The notes under the pieces were generated by a model. That model was not told the origin of the DNA and ran no database searches. It worked only from the letters and a program-made list of their open reading frames with translations. From Ralstonia pickettii DTP0602 (GTDB lineage Bacteria > Pseudomonadota > Gammaproteobacteria > Burkholderiales > Burkholderiaceae), in the NCBI GenBank assembly GCA_000471925.1, contig CP006668.1, forward strand, positions 2,790,001 through 2,854,000: DNA of 64,000 bases. Reading direction: 5' to 3'. How positions within the stretch are numbered: position 1 is the stretch's first letter; each line of letters begins with the position of its first letter. The position numbers were made by a program, and so were the translations under genes. Of the stretch, positions 54,092-62,876 are shown in pieces.

Positions 54092-54997
54092 TCAACCCCG
54101 CCCACCGCGGAACACCAGCGCGAGTCCCGCCAGCACCGCGAACATTCCCGCAATCGCCAGCGGCGCCATCCGGTTGCCCAGCAGCAGGTAATCCAGCAAC
54201 GCCGTGCCAGCGGGCACCAGGTAAAACAGGCTGGTCACGTTGACCAGGTTGCCCGCGCGGATCAGCCGATAGAACAGCAGCGTCGCGCCGATCGAGATCC
54301 CAAGCGTCAGCCACAACAGCGGCAGCGCGAACGCCAGCGATGGTTCGAATGCAAAGGGCTGGAACGGCAGGCACAGCAGGCATGCCGCGAGGCTCGCGCC
54401 GTACTGCAGCGGCAGCACCTCGGCGGGCGCGCGCGTGATGCGCTTCTGCAGGATCGCGCCCACGGTCATGCTGGCGAGCGAGGCCAGCGCGCACAGCACG
54501 CCCGCCAGCGACAGCCGCGCCAGCAGCAGGCTCTCGGCCACCACCAGTGCCAGCCCTGCAAGCGCCAGCGCCAGTCCGGCCAGGCGTAGCGCGGAGAAGC
54601 GCCGCTCGGTCAGCAGCAGCGTCAGCATCGGCTGCGCGCCGAGCACGGTGGCCAGAACGCCGGGCGTCATGCCGTGGTCGAGGGCGAGGAAGTAGAAAAC
54701 GGAATAGCCGCCGATCAGCAGCAACCCGGTCAGCGCCGCGTGCAGCCGTTCTCCGCGCGGCGGCAGCATCCGATGCCGCGCCAGGTCGATGGCGCACAGC
54801 ACGGCAAGCACCAGCGCAAAGCGCAGCGTCAGCAGGCCGAACGGCGTGGCGTGGTCGAGCGCCAGCCGGGCGGCAATGGCGCCGCTGCTCCACAGCAGCA
54901 CGAACAGCGGCGTGGCCCAGACGGAGGCCTGGTTACGTGTGTCGGTCGCTGCGCCCAATTGCGCCGCGCAGTCTTTTTCGATCGTCATGGAGGTCAT
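54092..54997 (-). CDS. EamA/DMT family transporter
   Basis: A 301-residue membrane protein with ten hydrophobic segments in two EamA repeats (about 25-150 and 165-295). WSSGAIAARLALDHATPFGLLTLRF-like opening (first repeat) and VTSLFYLVPAGTALLDYLLLG (second repeat) match the RhaT/EamA drug-metabolite exporters. Substrate unknown. The second in-frame ATG at 54988 may be the true start. Confidence 0.9.
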   Translation of the reverse strand: MTSMTIEKDCAAQLGAATDTRNQASVWATPLFVLLWSSGAIAARLALDHATPFGLLTLRFALVLAVLCAIDLARHRMLPPRGERLHAALTGLLLIGGYSVFYFLALDHGMTPGVLATVLGAQPMLTLLLTERRFSALRLAGLALALAGLALVVAESLLLARLSLAGVLCALASLASMTVGAILQKRITRAPAEVLPLQYGASLAACLLCLPFQPFAFEPSLAFALPLLWLTLGISIGATLLFYRLIRAGNLVNVTSLFYLVPAGTALLDYLLLGNRMAPLAIAGMFAVLAGLALVFRGGRG

Positions 54998-55390
54998 CTG
55001 TCGTCAGCATGGCAGGCTCCGGCGCAGGCGTGCGCACGGGCGACGACAGGCGCGCACAGGCGTGCGGCTGCCGTGCGCGCAGGCACACGGTTGCGGAATT
55101 ACCGGAGACGAGGGGGGCTGCGGTGCGTGCCCGTCAGCCGCGCAGCGGCGGCGGGGGCGGGTGCGCGCCGCCGGAGAACGGCGGCGGCGGTGCGACAGAA
55201 GCGAACGCAGGCTGGCGACGCGCGCACGGCAACGCGTCGCACGGGGGCGCGGCGTTGACGGGGCGTTGGCGGTCTGCGGTCATGGCGGGATTCGGGAAAA
55301 GACTTCGAACAGAAGGTCTGGCGATGCTATGCCTGTGCGGCGGCCGCGTCAACGGCGTCTTTCGAAATCTGTGAGCGCTGCGGCCAGCAC
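54998..55390. other. Gene-poor spacer
   Basis: 393 bp between the EamA gene and the sirtuin gene, both on the minus strand, strongly GC-rich with runs of CCG/GGC repeats around 55140-55190. One 49-codon, proline-rich frame (55134-55283, minus) lacks a ribosome site and family match. I see no promoter, RNA or gene that I can support. Confidence 0.4.
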
Positions 55391-56260
55391 TCAGGCCGGC
55401 GCGCCTTGCTCCAGTTGCTTCACCAGCGCCTGCAGCGCCGGCGCACAACCCGCCTCGACCTTCAGCGCGAGCATCGCATCCGCGCGCGTGGTGCCGAGAT
55501 TGAGTGCCGCCGCGGGCTTGCCCATCTGGCCAGCCCACACACAGAAGCGGTAGCCGGAATAGACCATCAGCGACGAGCCCACCACCAGCATCGCGTCCGC
55601 GGCCTCCAGCGCCGCACGCGCGGCATCGACGCGTGCTCGCGGCACGGACTCGCCGAAGAAGACCACGTCTGGCTTGAGCACGCCGCCGCAGCGCCCGCAC
55701 TCGGGCACGCGAAACTGCGCGAACAGCGGCGATTCGAAATGCACGTCGCCATCGGCGGCAGGCTCGGCGATCACGTCGCGCAGCGCGGCGTTCTGCGCAA
55801 GCAGCCAGTCCTGCAGGCCGGCGCGGTCATGGCGTGTGCCGCAGTCCAGGCAGATGGCGCTGGCCAGGCTGCCGTGCAGCTCGATCACGCCTTGGCTGCC
55901 GGCGCGCTGGTGCAGGCCGTCTACATTCTGCGTGACCAGTGCGGTCAGCCGCCCTTGCTCGCCGAGCCGCGACAACGCATGGTGCGCGTCATTGGGCTGC
56001 GCTTGCCACGCCACCGGCCAGCCCAGCATGCTGCGCGCCCAGTAGCGCTGGCGTCCGGCGTGCGAGCCGAGGAAAACCTGCAGCGTGATCGGCGGCGAGC
56101 GCTGCCACTGGCCGCGCGCATCGCGGTAGCCGGGGATGCCGGAGTCGGTGCTGATGCCGGCGCCGGTCAGCACGAACAGGCGTGGATGGCGCTGCACGAA
56201 GTCGAGCAGCGCGGACTCGGCGGCTTCAGCGGCCCGGGGTGAATTCAGCGGCGCGTTCAA
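55391..56260 (-). CDS. Sir2 family NAD-dependent protein deacylase
   Basis: A 289-residue sirtuin starting at TTG 56260. GAGISTDSGIPGYRD (33-47) binds NAD, TQNVDGLHQRAGS follows, and H129 (IELHGS) is the catalytic base. Zinc cysteines are CLDC (137, 140) and CGRCGG. The TTG start is chosen since GAGGA lies about 9 nt upstream and it overlaps the previous stop (TTGA); the ATG at 56374 would overlap that gene in another frame. Removes acyl groups from lysines. Confidence 0.9.
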   Translation of the reverse strand: MNAPLNSPRAAEAAESALLDFVQRHPRLFVLTGAGISTDSGIPGYRDARGQWQRSPPITLQVFLGSHAGRQRYWARSMLGWPVAWQAQPNDAHHALSRLGEQGRLTALVTQNVDGLHQRAGSQGVIELHGSLASAICLDCGTRHDRAGLQDWLLAQNAALRDVIAEPAADGDVHFESPLFAQFRVPECGRCGGVLKPDVVFFGESVPRARVDAARAALEAADAMLVVGSSLMVYSGYRFCVWAGQMGKPAAALNLGTTRADAMLALKVEAGCAPALQALVKQLEQGAPA

Positions 56261-56436
56261 CTGGCCGGGTCCTCGGCATGGCGCGCCTCCCAGGCGCGCA
56301 GTTCCTCGCGGTAGCGGTCCAGCTCCTGGTAGTAGTAGTCGAAGATGCAGGGATCGCAGCCGGAGCCGCAGCATTCGTCATCGCCCGGGCGCTCTGGCGG
56401 CGCCGGGCGGGGGTCGTCGGGGGGCACTTGGGACAC
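56257..56436 (-). CDS. Oxidoreductase-like domain protein
   Basis: A 59-residue protein from GTG 56436 (or 90 residues from ATG 56529). The core ECCGSGCDPCIFDYYYQELD is the cysteine-rich signature of the 'oxidoreductase-like' family; four cysteines suggest metal binding. The shorter form is preferred because the region upstream is AT-richer and contains a TATACT box rather than coding bias. Overlaps the sirtuin start by 4 nt. Confidence 0.75.
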   Translation of the reverse strand: MSQVPPDDPRPAPPERPGDDECCGSGCDPCIFDYYYQELDRYREELRAWEARHAEDPAS

Positions 56437-56545
56437 GTACGGCTCGCGAAAACAGGCAAATGGCGGATCAGCCACCAGTATATTCCCGTCGGCCACACCC
56501 CGCCTGCGCACCCCAGCCGTGCGCCGCACGTGCGCGCCGCGCCGC

Positions 56546-56872
56546 TCAGTGGCTGAGCAGCACCTCGCCCACCGGGATCACCAGCGCCGTGCCGGCCAGG
56601 CAGGCGATGTCGTCATCGGCAAGCCAGCGCGACACCAGCCGCGCCAGCCTGGCGCCGATGCGGTCGAGTTCGGTGGCGTCGGCCAGGTAGACGGCATCGA
56701 TCACGCTCTGGTCGAACTGCAGCGCAGCGCTCATGCGGCAACGCCCGGGCGAGCCTTCCGGCTCGGCCTGCCAGCTGATGTACACCTGGCTGCCGCCACC
56801 GGGGCTGTATTCGGCCGACATCGGAAAGAGCCGGCAGGTATGCTCGCGGGTCCACTCGACAAGGGCAGTCAT
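56546..56872 (-). CDS. Hypothetical protein, 108 residues
   Basis: Not recognised. It starts MTALVEWTREHTCRLFPMSA with no signal peptide or membrane segment, contains GGGSQVYISWQAEPEGS and a C-terminal helix-rich half ending in LVIPVGEVLLSH. Codon use matches neighbours and start follows GGGGGAATCGCC-like purines, so it is probably real. It is 46 bp after the next small gene on the same strand and could be co-transcribed with it. Confidence 0.6.
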   Translation of the reverse strand: MTALVEWTREHTCRLFPMSAEYSPGGGSQVYISWQAEPEGSPGRCRMSAALQFDQSVIDAVYLADATELDRIGARLARLVSRWLADDDIACLAGTALVIPVGEVLLSH

Positions 56873-56918
56873 GGCGATTCCCCCTCTGGCGGGTCAGCGT
56901 GCCCGCCGGTGCGCCGCG

Positions 56919-57185
56919 TCAGCGGCTCAGTACGTGGTAGAGCCAGTCGTGCGCGCGTGCCGGCACGCCCAGCGCGCCGGCATCGATGCGCCGGCCCTGC
57001 ACGCGCAGTGCGCCGCCGTGCAGGGCATCCACTGCTGCCTGGGCATCCGGGAACCTCCCCATCACGCCATTGCCCAGCATCAGCATCCAGTCCTTCTCGC
57101 GTGGGATCAGCGTGAGCTGGCCCGCGGCGGTCTGGCAAAAGAAATAACCGTACACACACCCCCCAGTAACCTTGCCTGCGTCCAT
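56919..57185 (-). CDS. Hypothetical protein, 88 residues
   Basis: Not recognised. From ATG 57185 it reads MDAGKVTGGCVYGYFFCQTA and then LTLIPREKDWMLMLGNGVMGRFPDA (shown in parts), ending HDWLYHVLSR. No signal peptide or transmembrane segment. A second possible ATG is at 57206. Start context is poor. It lies divergent from the patatin autotransporter gene with a 217-bp spacer. Confidence 0.5.
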   Translation of the reverse strand: MDAGKVTGGCVYGYFFCQTAAGQLTLIPREKDWMLMLGNGVMGRFPDAQAAVDALHGGALRVQGRRIDAGALGVPARAHDWLYHVLSR

Positions 57186-57402
57186 CTTAGTCGTTGCGCA
57201 GGCCATGCGCGGCGCACGGCTGGCGTGGGCGCGGCGATCTGCACGCTTCCGTGCGGGGTGATGAATTGTTTTTGCACGGTGTGCCGAACACGGCCCCGAA
57301 TGGGGCGTTTTGCCCGAAGATAGCCCAAGCCCCGACCCGGCCCCGGACAGGCAGGGAAACTGGCGTACACACCATTGCGCCGACAGCGGACATGACAAAA
57401 CC

Positions 57403-59697
57403 ATGAAGGCAGCCACCTCCCAATGGTTGCGCACCCTGCTGCTGCCCGCGGCCTTCACGCTGGCGGCCGGCGCAGCCGTGGCCGCGGACGTCCCATCTCC
57501 CGCCAAAGCGTCGGGCAGCGGCGCTGCCGACCCGTCCACTGCATTCGCCACGCCACTGGCCGCCGGGCGCACGCGTCCGCGCATCTGCCTGGTGCTCTCT
57601 GGCGGCGGCGCACGCGGCGCCGCCCATATCGGCGTCCTGAAGGTCCTCGAAGAACTGCGCATCCCGGTCGACTGCATCGCCGGCACCAGCATGGGTTCGC
57701 TGGTGGGCGGCGCCTATGCCACCGGCATGTCGCCCGCCGAGATGGAGCGGCTGGTCGGCGGCCTGAGCACCGACAAGATCTTCAAGGAACGCCCGCCGCG
57801 CCAGGACCTGACCGTGCGCCGCAAGCAGGATGACTTCACCAACCTGGTTACGCCGGAGATCGGCGTGCAGGCCAAGGGCCTGCTGCTGCCCAAGGGTGCG
57901 GTCTCCGGCGTGCAGCTGGAAACCGTGCTGCGCCAGCTCGCGCGCGCGCCAGGCTATCGCGACTTCGACAAGCTGCCGATTCCGTACCGGGCAGTGGCCA
58001 CCGACCTCGTGGCGGGCACGCCGGTGGTGTTCAGCCAGGGCGAACTGGCCAACGTGATGCGCGCCAGCATGTCGGTGCCAGGCGCGGTGGCGCCGGCCGA
58101 GTACGAGGGCCGGCTGCTGGTCGACGGCGGGCTCACCGACAACCTCCCGGTCGGCGTGGCGCGCAGCATGGGCGCCGATATCGTGATCGCCGTGAACCTG
58201 GGCACGCCGCTGATGAAGCGCGAGGAACTGAACTCGATCATCGGCGTGACCGGCCAGATGCTCAATATCCTGACCGAGCAGAACGTGCGCGCGTCGCTGG
58301 CCTCGCTGCGCCCCACCGACGTGCTGATCGAGCCCGCGCTGGGCGAATTCTCCGCGACGGATTTCGACCACCTGCTCGCGCCCGTGCCCATCGGCGAGGC
58401 CGCCGCGCGCAAGGTGGCCGACCGGCTGGCCCCACTGGCTCTGCCGCCGGCGCAGTACGCGCAGCTGCGCGCGGTGCAGCAGGCGGTGCTGCCACCCGAC
58501 ACCCGCCCGGTGGACGAGATCCGCATGGCGCCGCTGCATCGGGTCAACCCGGAGTACGCCACCGCGGTGATGGAGACCAAACCTGGCGAGCCGGTCGACC
58601 AGGCCACGCTCGACCAGGACATGCGCCGCCTGTTCGGCACCGGCGACTTCGAGCACGTCAACTACGGCATCCTGGAAGAGCCCGGCAAGCGCGTGCTGGT
58701 GGTCAATGCGGTGGAGAAATCGTACGGGCCCGACTACCTGCGCTTCGGGCTCGGGCTCAGCTCGGACTTCCGCGGCGATGCGTTCTTTAACCTGGTGGGC
58801 AGCTACCGCCGCACCTGGCTGAACTCGCTGGGCGCGGAATGGCGCACCGACCTGCAGGCGGGCCAGACGTCGTCGCTGACCAGCGAGTTCTACCAGCCGC
58901 TGAACACGCGCCAGTACTTCTTTATCGCGCCGCGCATCGAGCTGGAGCGGCGCCCGGTCAATATCTTCCAGGGCAGCACGCGCATCGCCACCTACGACCT
59001 GCGGCGCTTCGACGTGGCGCTGGACGTGGGCAGCCAGTTCACCAAGTATGGCGAGCTGCGCGTTGGCGTGCAGACCGGCACCCTGGACGCCACGCTGAGC
59101 ACCGGGCCGGCGGTGCTATCTCCCGGGCCGGGCGATATCCGGCGCGGCGCCATCACCGGGCGGCTGTTCTTCGACCAGCTCGACAGCGTGGACTTCCCGC
59201 GTTTCGGCTATGCGGCCTCGGCCCGGGTGTATGCCTCGCAGCCGGGGCTGGGCGCCGACGACACTTACGTCAAGGCGCAAGCCGACGGCGTCTATGCGCA
59301 CTCATGGGGCAACCATACGGTTTCGCTCGGCTTCAAGGTCGGCAGCAATATTGGCGGCAATCCGCTGCCGCGATATGACTTGTTCCAGTGGGGCGGCTTC
59401 CTGCAGCAGTCTGGGTACGCCACCGGGCAACTGCTGGGCGGCAACCTGCAGTTCGCGCGGCTGATGTACTACAACAAGCTGGCACAGCAGACCCTGCTGC
59501 AAGGGGTCTATGCCGGCTTTTCACTGGAAGCCGGCCGCATGGGCGCTCCGCTGGTGCCGGGCAGCCCGACCGGGCTGCTCAAGTCCGGCTCGGTCTTCCT
59601 GGCACTGGACAGCCCGCTCGGACCGCTCTACCTCGCCTACGGCCGCGCCGCCGCGCGCACGTACAGTTTTTACCTGTACCTGGGCAAGCCGTACTGA
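57403..59697 (+). CDS. Patatin-like phospholipase autotransporter (type Vd, PlpD-like)
   Basis: A 764-residue outer-membrane protein. Signal peptide 1-28; patatin domain about 60-330 with oxyanion loop SGGGARG (66-72), nucleophile S96 (GTSMG) and catalytic D241 (VDGGLTDN); a short POTRA-like segment about 350-430; then a C-terminal beta-barrel (about 440-764) with alternating aromatic strands ending YLYLGKPY. This order is that of PlpD, whose lipase domain is secreted through its own barrel. Start 57403 gives a clean signal peptide. Substrates are likely phospholipids. Confidence 0.93.
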   Translation: MKAATSQWLRTLLLPAAFTLAAGAAVAADVPSPAKASGSGAADPSTAFATPLAAGRTRPRICLVLSGGGARGAAHIGVLKVLEELRIPVDCIAGTSMGSLVGGAYATGMSPAEMERLVGGLSTDKIFKERPPRQDLTVRRKQDDFTNLVTPEIGVQAKGLLLPKGAVSGVQLETVLRQLARAPGYRDFDKLPIPYRAVATDLVAGTPVVFSQGELANVMRASMSVPGAVAPAEYEGRLLVDGGLTDNLPVGVARSMGADIVIAVNLGTPLMKREELNSIIGVTGQMLNILTEQNVRASLASLRPTDVLIEPALGEFSATDFDHLLAPVPIGEAAARKVADRLAPLALPPAQYAQLRAVQQAVLPPDTRPVDEIRMAPLHRVNPEYATAVMETKPGEPVDQATLDQDMRRLFGTGDFEHVNYGILEEPGKRVLVVNAVEKSYGPDYLRFGLGLSSDFRGDAFFNLVGSYRRTWLNSLGAEWRTDLQAGQTSSLTSEFYQPLNTRQYFFIAPRIELERRPVNIFQGSTRIATYDLRRFDVALDVGSQFTKYGELRVGVQTGTLDATLSTGPAVLSPGPGDIRRGAITGRLFFDQLDSVDFPRFGYAASARVYASQPGLGADDTYVKAQADGVYAHSWGNHTVSLGFKVGSNIGGNPLPRYDLFQWGGFLQQSGYATGQLLGGNLQFARLMYYNKLAQQTLLQGVYAGFSLEAGRMGAPLVPGSPTGLLKSGSVFLALDSPLGPLYLAYGRAAARTYSFYLYLGKPY

Positions 59698-59768
59698 AGC
59701 GGTGGCCGGCTGTCTGTGCGCCAGGCAACCCCCACCAAAGTTGTATGTAATGTCTTAATCCAAATGTC

Positions 59769-59847
59769 TATACTTTTCCTGTCACCAAGACCCCCTCTTG
59801 AATGACGACCCTTCCCCGGTCGCCGCTTCCCAGCGGTGACTTTTTTT
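59769..59847 (+). ncRNA. Candidate short intergenic RNA
   Basis: A TATACT box at 59769-59774 in an AT-rich pocket is followed, with no reading frame between, by an intrinsic terminator at 59819-59847. A transcript from about 59781 to 59847 would be about 67 nt. No clear -35 hexamer is seen and no known RNA family is recognised, so this is a candidate only. Confidence 0.35.
59819..59847 (+). terminator. Intrinsic terminator
   Basis: GTCGCCGCT-tccc-AGCGGTGAC (59819-59840) forms a 9-bp stem with one G-U pair and is followed by seven T (59841-59847). It is 122 bp after the patatin gene and can end that transcript or a short RNA starting nearer. Confidence 0.88.
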
Positions 59848-59970
59848 ATGGGCGTTCGCCCCGCATGCGGCGCATGGCTGCCCTTGGAAGACGGGCCCTG
59901 CGCGCGACCCTACGACGCCTATAATCCCCGCCTCGGGCCGCGCTGGCGGCCGTTCCGGCTGACATCCCCC

Positions 59971-60405
59971 ATGCAAATCGATTTCACCCATTTCACGCCC
60001 TGGCTGTCGCTGGCCGGCGGGCTGGTCATCGGACTGGCCGCGGCGCTGATGATCCTGGGCCTGGGCCGCATTGCCGGCATCAGCGGCATCGTCGGTGGGC
60101 TGCTGATGCTGCCGCACGGCGACACCCGCTGGCGCGTCGCCTTCGTGGCGGGGCTGCTGCTGGCACCGTGGCTGGCCAACGCGCTTGGCGCGATGCCGCA
60201 GGCGCATATCGATGCAAGCTGGGGCCAGGTGCTGGCGGCGGGCCTGCTGGTCGGCATTGGCACCCGCTACGCGGGCGGCTGCACCAGCGGGCACGGCGTG
60301 TGCGGCTTGTCGCGGGGTTCAGTGCGCTCACTGGTGGCCACGCTGACCTTCATGGCGGCCGGCTTCCTGACGGTGCTGGTGCAGCGCCACCTGCTGGGTA
60401 GCTGA
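59971..60405 (+). CDS. YeeE/YedE family sulfur-compound transporter half (first subunit)
   Basis: A 144-residue membrane protein with four hydrophobic segments and the CTSGHGVCGLSRGS motif, whose cysteines line the thiosulfate path in full-length YeeE. Here the family is split into two small genes, this one and the next, as in PmpA/PmpB-type pairs. Start 59971 is placed after the long leader; upstream frame overlaps the terminator. The next gene begins one base after its stop. Confidence 0.9.
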   Translation: MQIDFTHFTPWLSLAGGLVIGLAAALMILGLGRIAGISGIVGGLLMLPHGDTRWRVAFVAGLLLAPWLANALGAMPQAHIDASWGQVLAAGLLVGIGTRYAGGCTSGHGVCGLSRGSVRSLVATLTFMAAGFLTVLVQRHLLGS

Positions 60406-60406
60406 C

Positions 60407-60835
60407 ATGGGCGCGCTCCTTCCGACGCTGTTTGCACTGCTGGCCGGCCTGGTGTTCGGCATCGGCCTGATCGTGTCCGGCATGGCCAACCCGGCCAAGG
60501 TGCTGGGCTTCCTGGACCTGGCGGGCGCCTGGGACCCGTCGCTGGCCTTTGTGATGGCCGGCGCGGTGCTGGTCGGCGTGGTGGCGTTTGCGCTCGCGCG
60601 CCGGCGCGCTCGCTCCTGGCTGGGCCTGCCGATGCACTGGCCGACCGCCTCGGCGGTGACGCTGCGGCTGGTGCTGGGCAGTGCCGCTTTCGGCGTGGGC
60701 TGGGGGCTGGCCGGGTTTTGCCCGGGCCCGGCGCTGGTGGCGCTCGGGGCGGGCTATGCCAAGGCGTGGGGCTTTGTCGGGGCGATGTTGGGGGGCATGG
60801 CGCTCTACGAGATCGCCGAGCGCCAGCGCGGCTGA
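60407..60835 (+). CDS. YeeE/YedE family sulfur-compound transporter half (DUF6691, second subunit)
   Basis: A 142-residue membrane protein with four hydrophobic segments. GLIVSGMANPAKVLGFLD and GFCPGPALVALG carry the second-half motifs, with the cysteine in FCPG matching the symmetric site of YeeE. With the preceding gene it would form one complete transporter for a reduced sulfur compound. No persulfide dioxygenase or BigR-type regulator gene is adjacent. Confidence 0.9.
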   Translation: MGALLPTLFALLAGLVFGIGLIVSGMANPAKVLGFLDLAGAWDPSLAFVMAGAVLVGVVAFALARRRARSWLGLPMHWPTASAVTLRLVLGSAAFGVGWGLAGFCPGPALVALGAGYAKAWGFVGAMLGGMALYEIAERQRG

Positions 60836-60971
60836 GACACCGCAGCGGGGCGACGCGGGCAGCGGGCGGCGCACAAACCCAGTCGGGAACGCATCCGGGG
60901 CTGGCCCCCGCCGCCAAGCCGGTTTAAGATTGCGCGATTATCGAACAACGACCCGAGACGCCACCCCGCCT

Positions 60972-61820
60972 ATGGAAGTCCTCCGCCCCATCGGTCTTGG
61001 CCATGCCCAGGCCGACACCGTCCGCGTTGCCCGCCCCCAGGCCGACCTGCTGAGCAGCTTTGCCGGCGATCCCAACTTCATGCTGTCGCTGGCGCGGGGG
61101 CTGACCGTGCTGGAAGCCTTCTCGGAGCGCAAGCGCCCGCTGACGATCTCGCAGGTGGCGCAGCGCACGCAGCTCTCGCGCGCCTCGGTGCGGCGTTGCC
61201 TCTATACGCTGGAGCAGCTGGGCTACGTCAGCCAGCAGGACGGCCAGTTCGCGCTGCGCCCGCGCGTGCTGCACCTCGGGCATGCATATTTCTCGTCGAC
61301 CTCGCTGGTCTCGCTGGCGCAGCCGATCCTGGACAACCTGAGCGCGCGCATCCATGAAACCTGCGCGCTGGCGATCCTGGACGGCACCGACATCCTGTAC
61401 CTGGTGCGCTCCGAAGTGCAGCGGGTCCTCAACTACTCACTCGGCATGGGCAGCCGCCTGCCCGCCTACTGCACCTCAAACGGCCGGCTGCTGCTGGCGC
61501 ACCAGCCCGCCACGGTGCTGGACGGCTTCTTCGAGCATGCCGAACTGCGCCCGCGCACGCTGCAGACCAAGGTCTCGCGCCAGGAGCTGGAAGCGTGCTT
61601 CGAGCGCGCGCGCGAGGTGGACTACGTGATCGTCGACGAAGAGCTGGAGCCGGGCCTACGTGCGATGGCCGTGCCGGTGCGCTCGGCCTCGGGCATCGTG
61701 CTGGCAGGGCTGAGCGTGAGCGTGCGCGCCGCACGCGTGTCGGAGGCGGAGATGATTACGCGGCTGCTGCCGCCGATGCGCGAAGCCGCCGCGGCGATCG
61801 GCCGGATGGTCGGCTCCTGA
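60972..61820 (+). CDS. IclR-type transcriptional regulator (PcaR/PobR/CatR-like)
   Basis: A 282-residue IclR protein: HTH at about 38-98 (FMLSLARGLTVLEAFSERK, LSRASVRRCLYTLEQLGYV) and effector domain from about 110, with ALAILDGTDILYLVRS and the GLRAMAVPVR segment. The N-terminus resembles regulators of beta-ketoadipate pathway genes. No pca/cat genes are in this window, so its targets are elsewhere or lie beyond. Confidence 0.9.
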   Translation: MEVLRPIGLGHAQADTVRVARPQADLLSSFAGDPNFMLSLARGLTVLEAFSERKRPLTISQVAQRTQLSRASVRRCLYTLEQLGYVSQQDGQFALRPRVLHLGHAYFSSTSLVSLAQPILDNLSARIHETCALAILDGTDILYLVRSEVQRVLNYSLGMGSRLPAYCTSNGRLLLAHQPATVLDGFFEHAELRPRTLQTKVSRQELEACFERAREVDYVIVDEELEPGLRAMAVPVRSASGIVLAGLSVSVRAARVSEAEMITRLLPPMREAAAAIGRMVGS

Positions 61821-61896
61821 TCCCTTTCCTACCTTTCTTGCGATAGCGAGCTGCGTCGCGCGCGTCGGCCCGCGCGAGCGGGCCGCTCCCGCCGGC

Positions 61897-62688
61897 TCAG
61901 CCGCGGTGCGCGAGTTCCAGCGAGAACACCAGCCGCTGCAGGAAGTTCTCCATGCGCCCGTCCGGATTGACGAAGGCGCAGCCGAAATGGTGGATGGCGT
62001 TGTCGTCGTGGCCCACCAGCCAGTGGCCGACCACCTGCAGGTCCAGCTCGAGCTTGCCCAGTTCGCGGAAGTCCAGCCGGCACGTGCCGACGGTGGTGCC
62101 CACCGGCAACTGCTCGTCCGTGACCGTCTTCGAACGCAGTCCCACACCTGACAGCGACAGATCGGCAATGTCCAGGCACAGCGCGGTGTTGTCCGCCTTG
62201 CGGATCTCGCAGCGGTAGCCCTTGGTCACCAGCGTGCGCGCACGGAAATGCCGCCGGCGCTGGAAGTGGTAGAGCTTCTCCGGGAAGCTGACGACAAAGG
62301 CCGGCCCCTGCTCAAAGCGCGTGGCAGCCGGCTGGCCCACCACGAAGTTGACCGGCACGCCGCGCAGCAACCCCGAGAAAGCGTTCTCTTCCGAGGTCAT
62401 CAGCGACTGCCGTTCGGCATCCGCATTGCACCAGTCGAAGACAAAGGTGCGATCGACCGGATCGACCTGCAGGATCGACGTGACGAACTGGTGCCCGGTG
62501 CGCGTGCGCACGCTCAGCATGCACTTCTGCCACGACAGGTCGCGCAGCACGGTGCCGATCTGCGAGTTGTGCGTCAGCCGGTAACGCTCATCGGGCGGCG
62601 CAACGGCCTCAAGATCGGATTCGGCACCGGGTTCAGCGCCGGATCCGGCATTGGCATCGGAGGGCCCGGAGGCATCGTGCAGGGTCAT
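61897..62688 (-). CDS. PilZ-domain flagellar brake protein (YcgR-like)
   Basis: A 263-residue protein with an N-terminal YcgR domain (about 35-135) and a C-terminal PilZ domain. The cyclic-di-GMP motifs are RRRHFR (144-149) and DLSLSG (176-181). Binding would let it slow the flagellar motor. The first 30 residues are acidic and low-complexity. Related to the chemoreceptor region only by theme, not by operon. Confidence 0.9.
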   Translation of the reverse strand: MTLHDASGPSDANAGSGAEPGAESDLEAVAPPDERYRLTHNSQIGTVLRDLSWQKCMLSVRTRTGHQFVTSILQVDPVDRTFVFDWCNADAERQSLMTSEENAFSGLLRGVPVNFVVGQPAATRFEQGPAFVVSFPEKLYHFQRRRHFRARTLVTKGYRCEIRKADNTALCLDIADLSLSGVGLRSKTVTDEQLPVGTTVGTCRLDFRELGKLELDLQVVGHWLVGHDDNAIHHFGCAFVNPDGRMENFLQRLVFSLELAHRG

Positions 62689-62876
62689 GGTTCAAGCAAC
62701 GTCTGGAATGGCGGGAAGCCGCCGGGGCGGGAGCGCGGCAGCAAGGTCGGCCTGCCGTCCGCGCGCCGCATGTTAAGTGCGCGCCCCTGCGTCCGGCAAG
62801 GCTCATGGCGACACCTTCGGCAAATCTGTGGCAGAACTTGAGCACAGACTTACGGGGGGTAGCGCAGGCGCCGCTT

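Noticed and set aside
55134..55283. 49-codon proline-rich frame in the sirtuin/EamA spacer
   Set aside because: No ribosome site, low-complexity sequence and no family resemblance.
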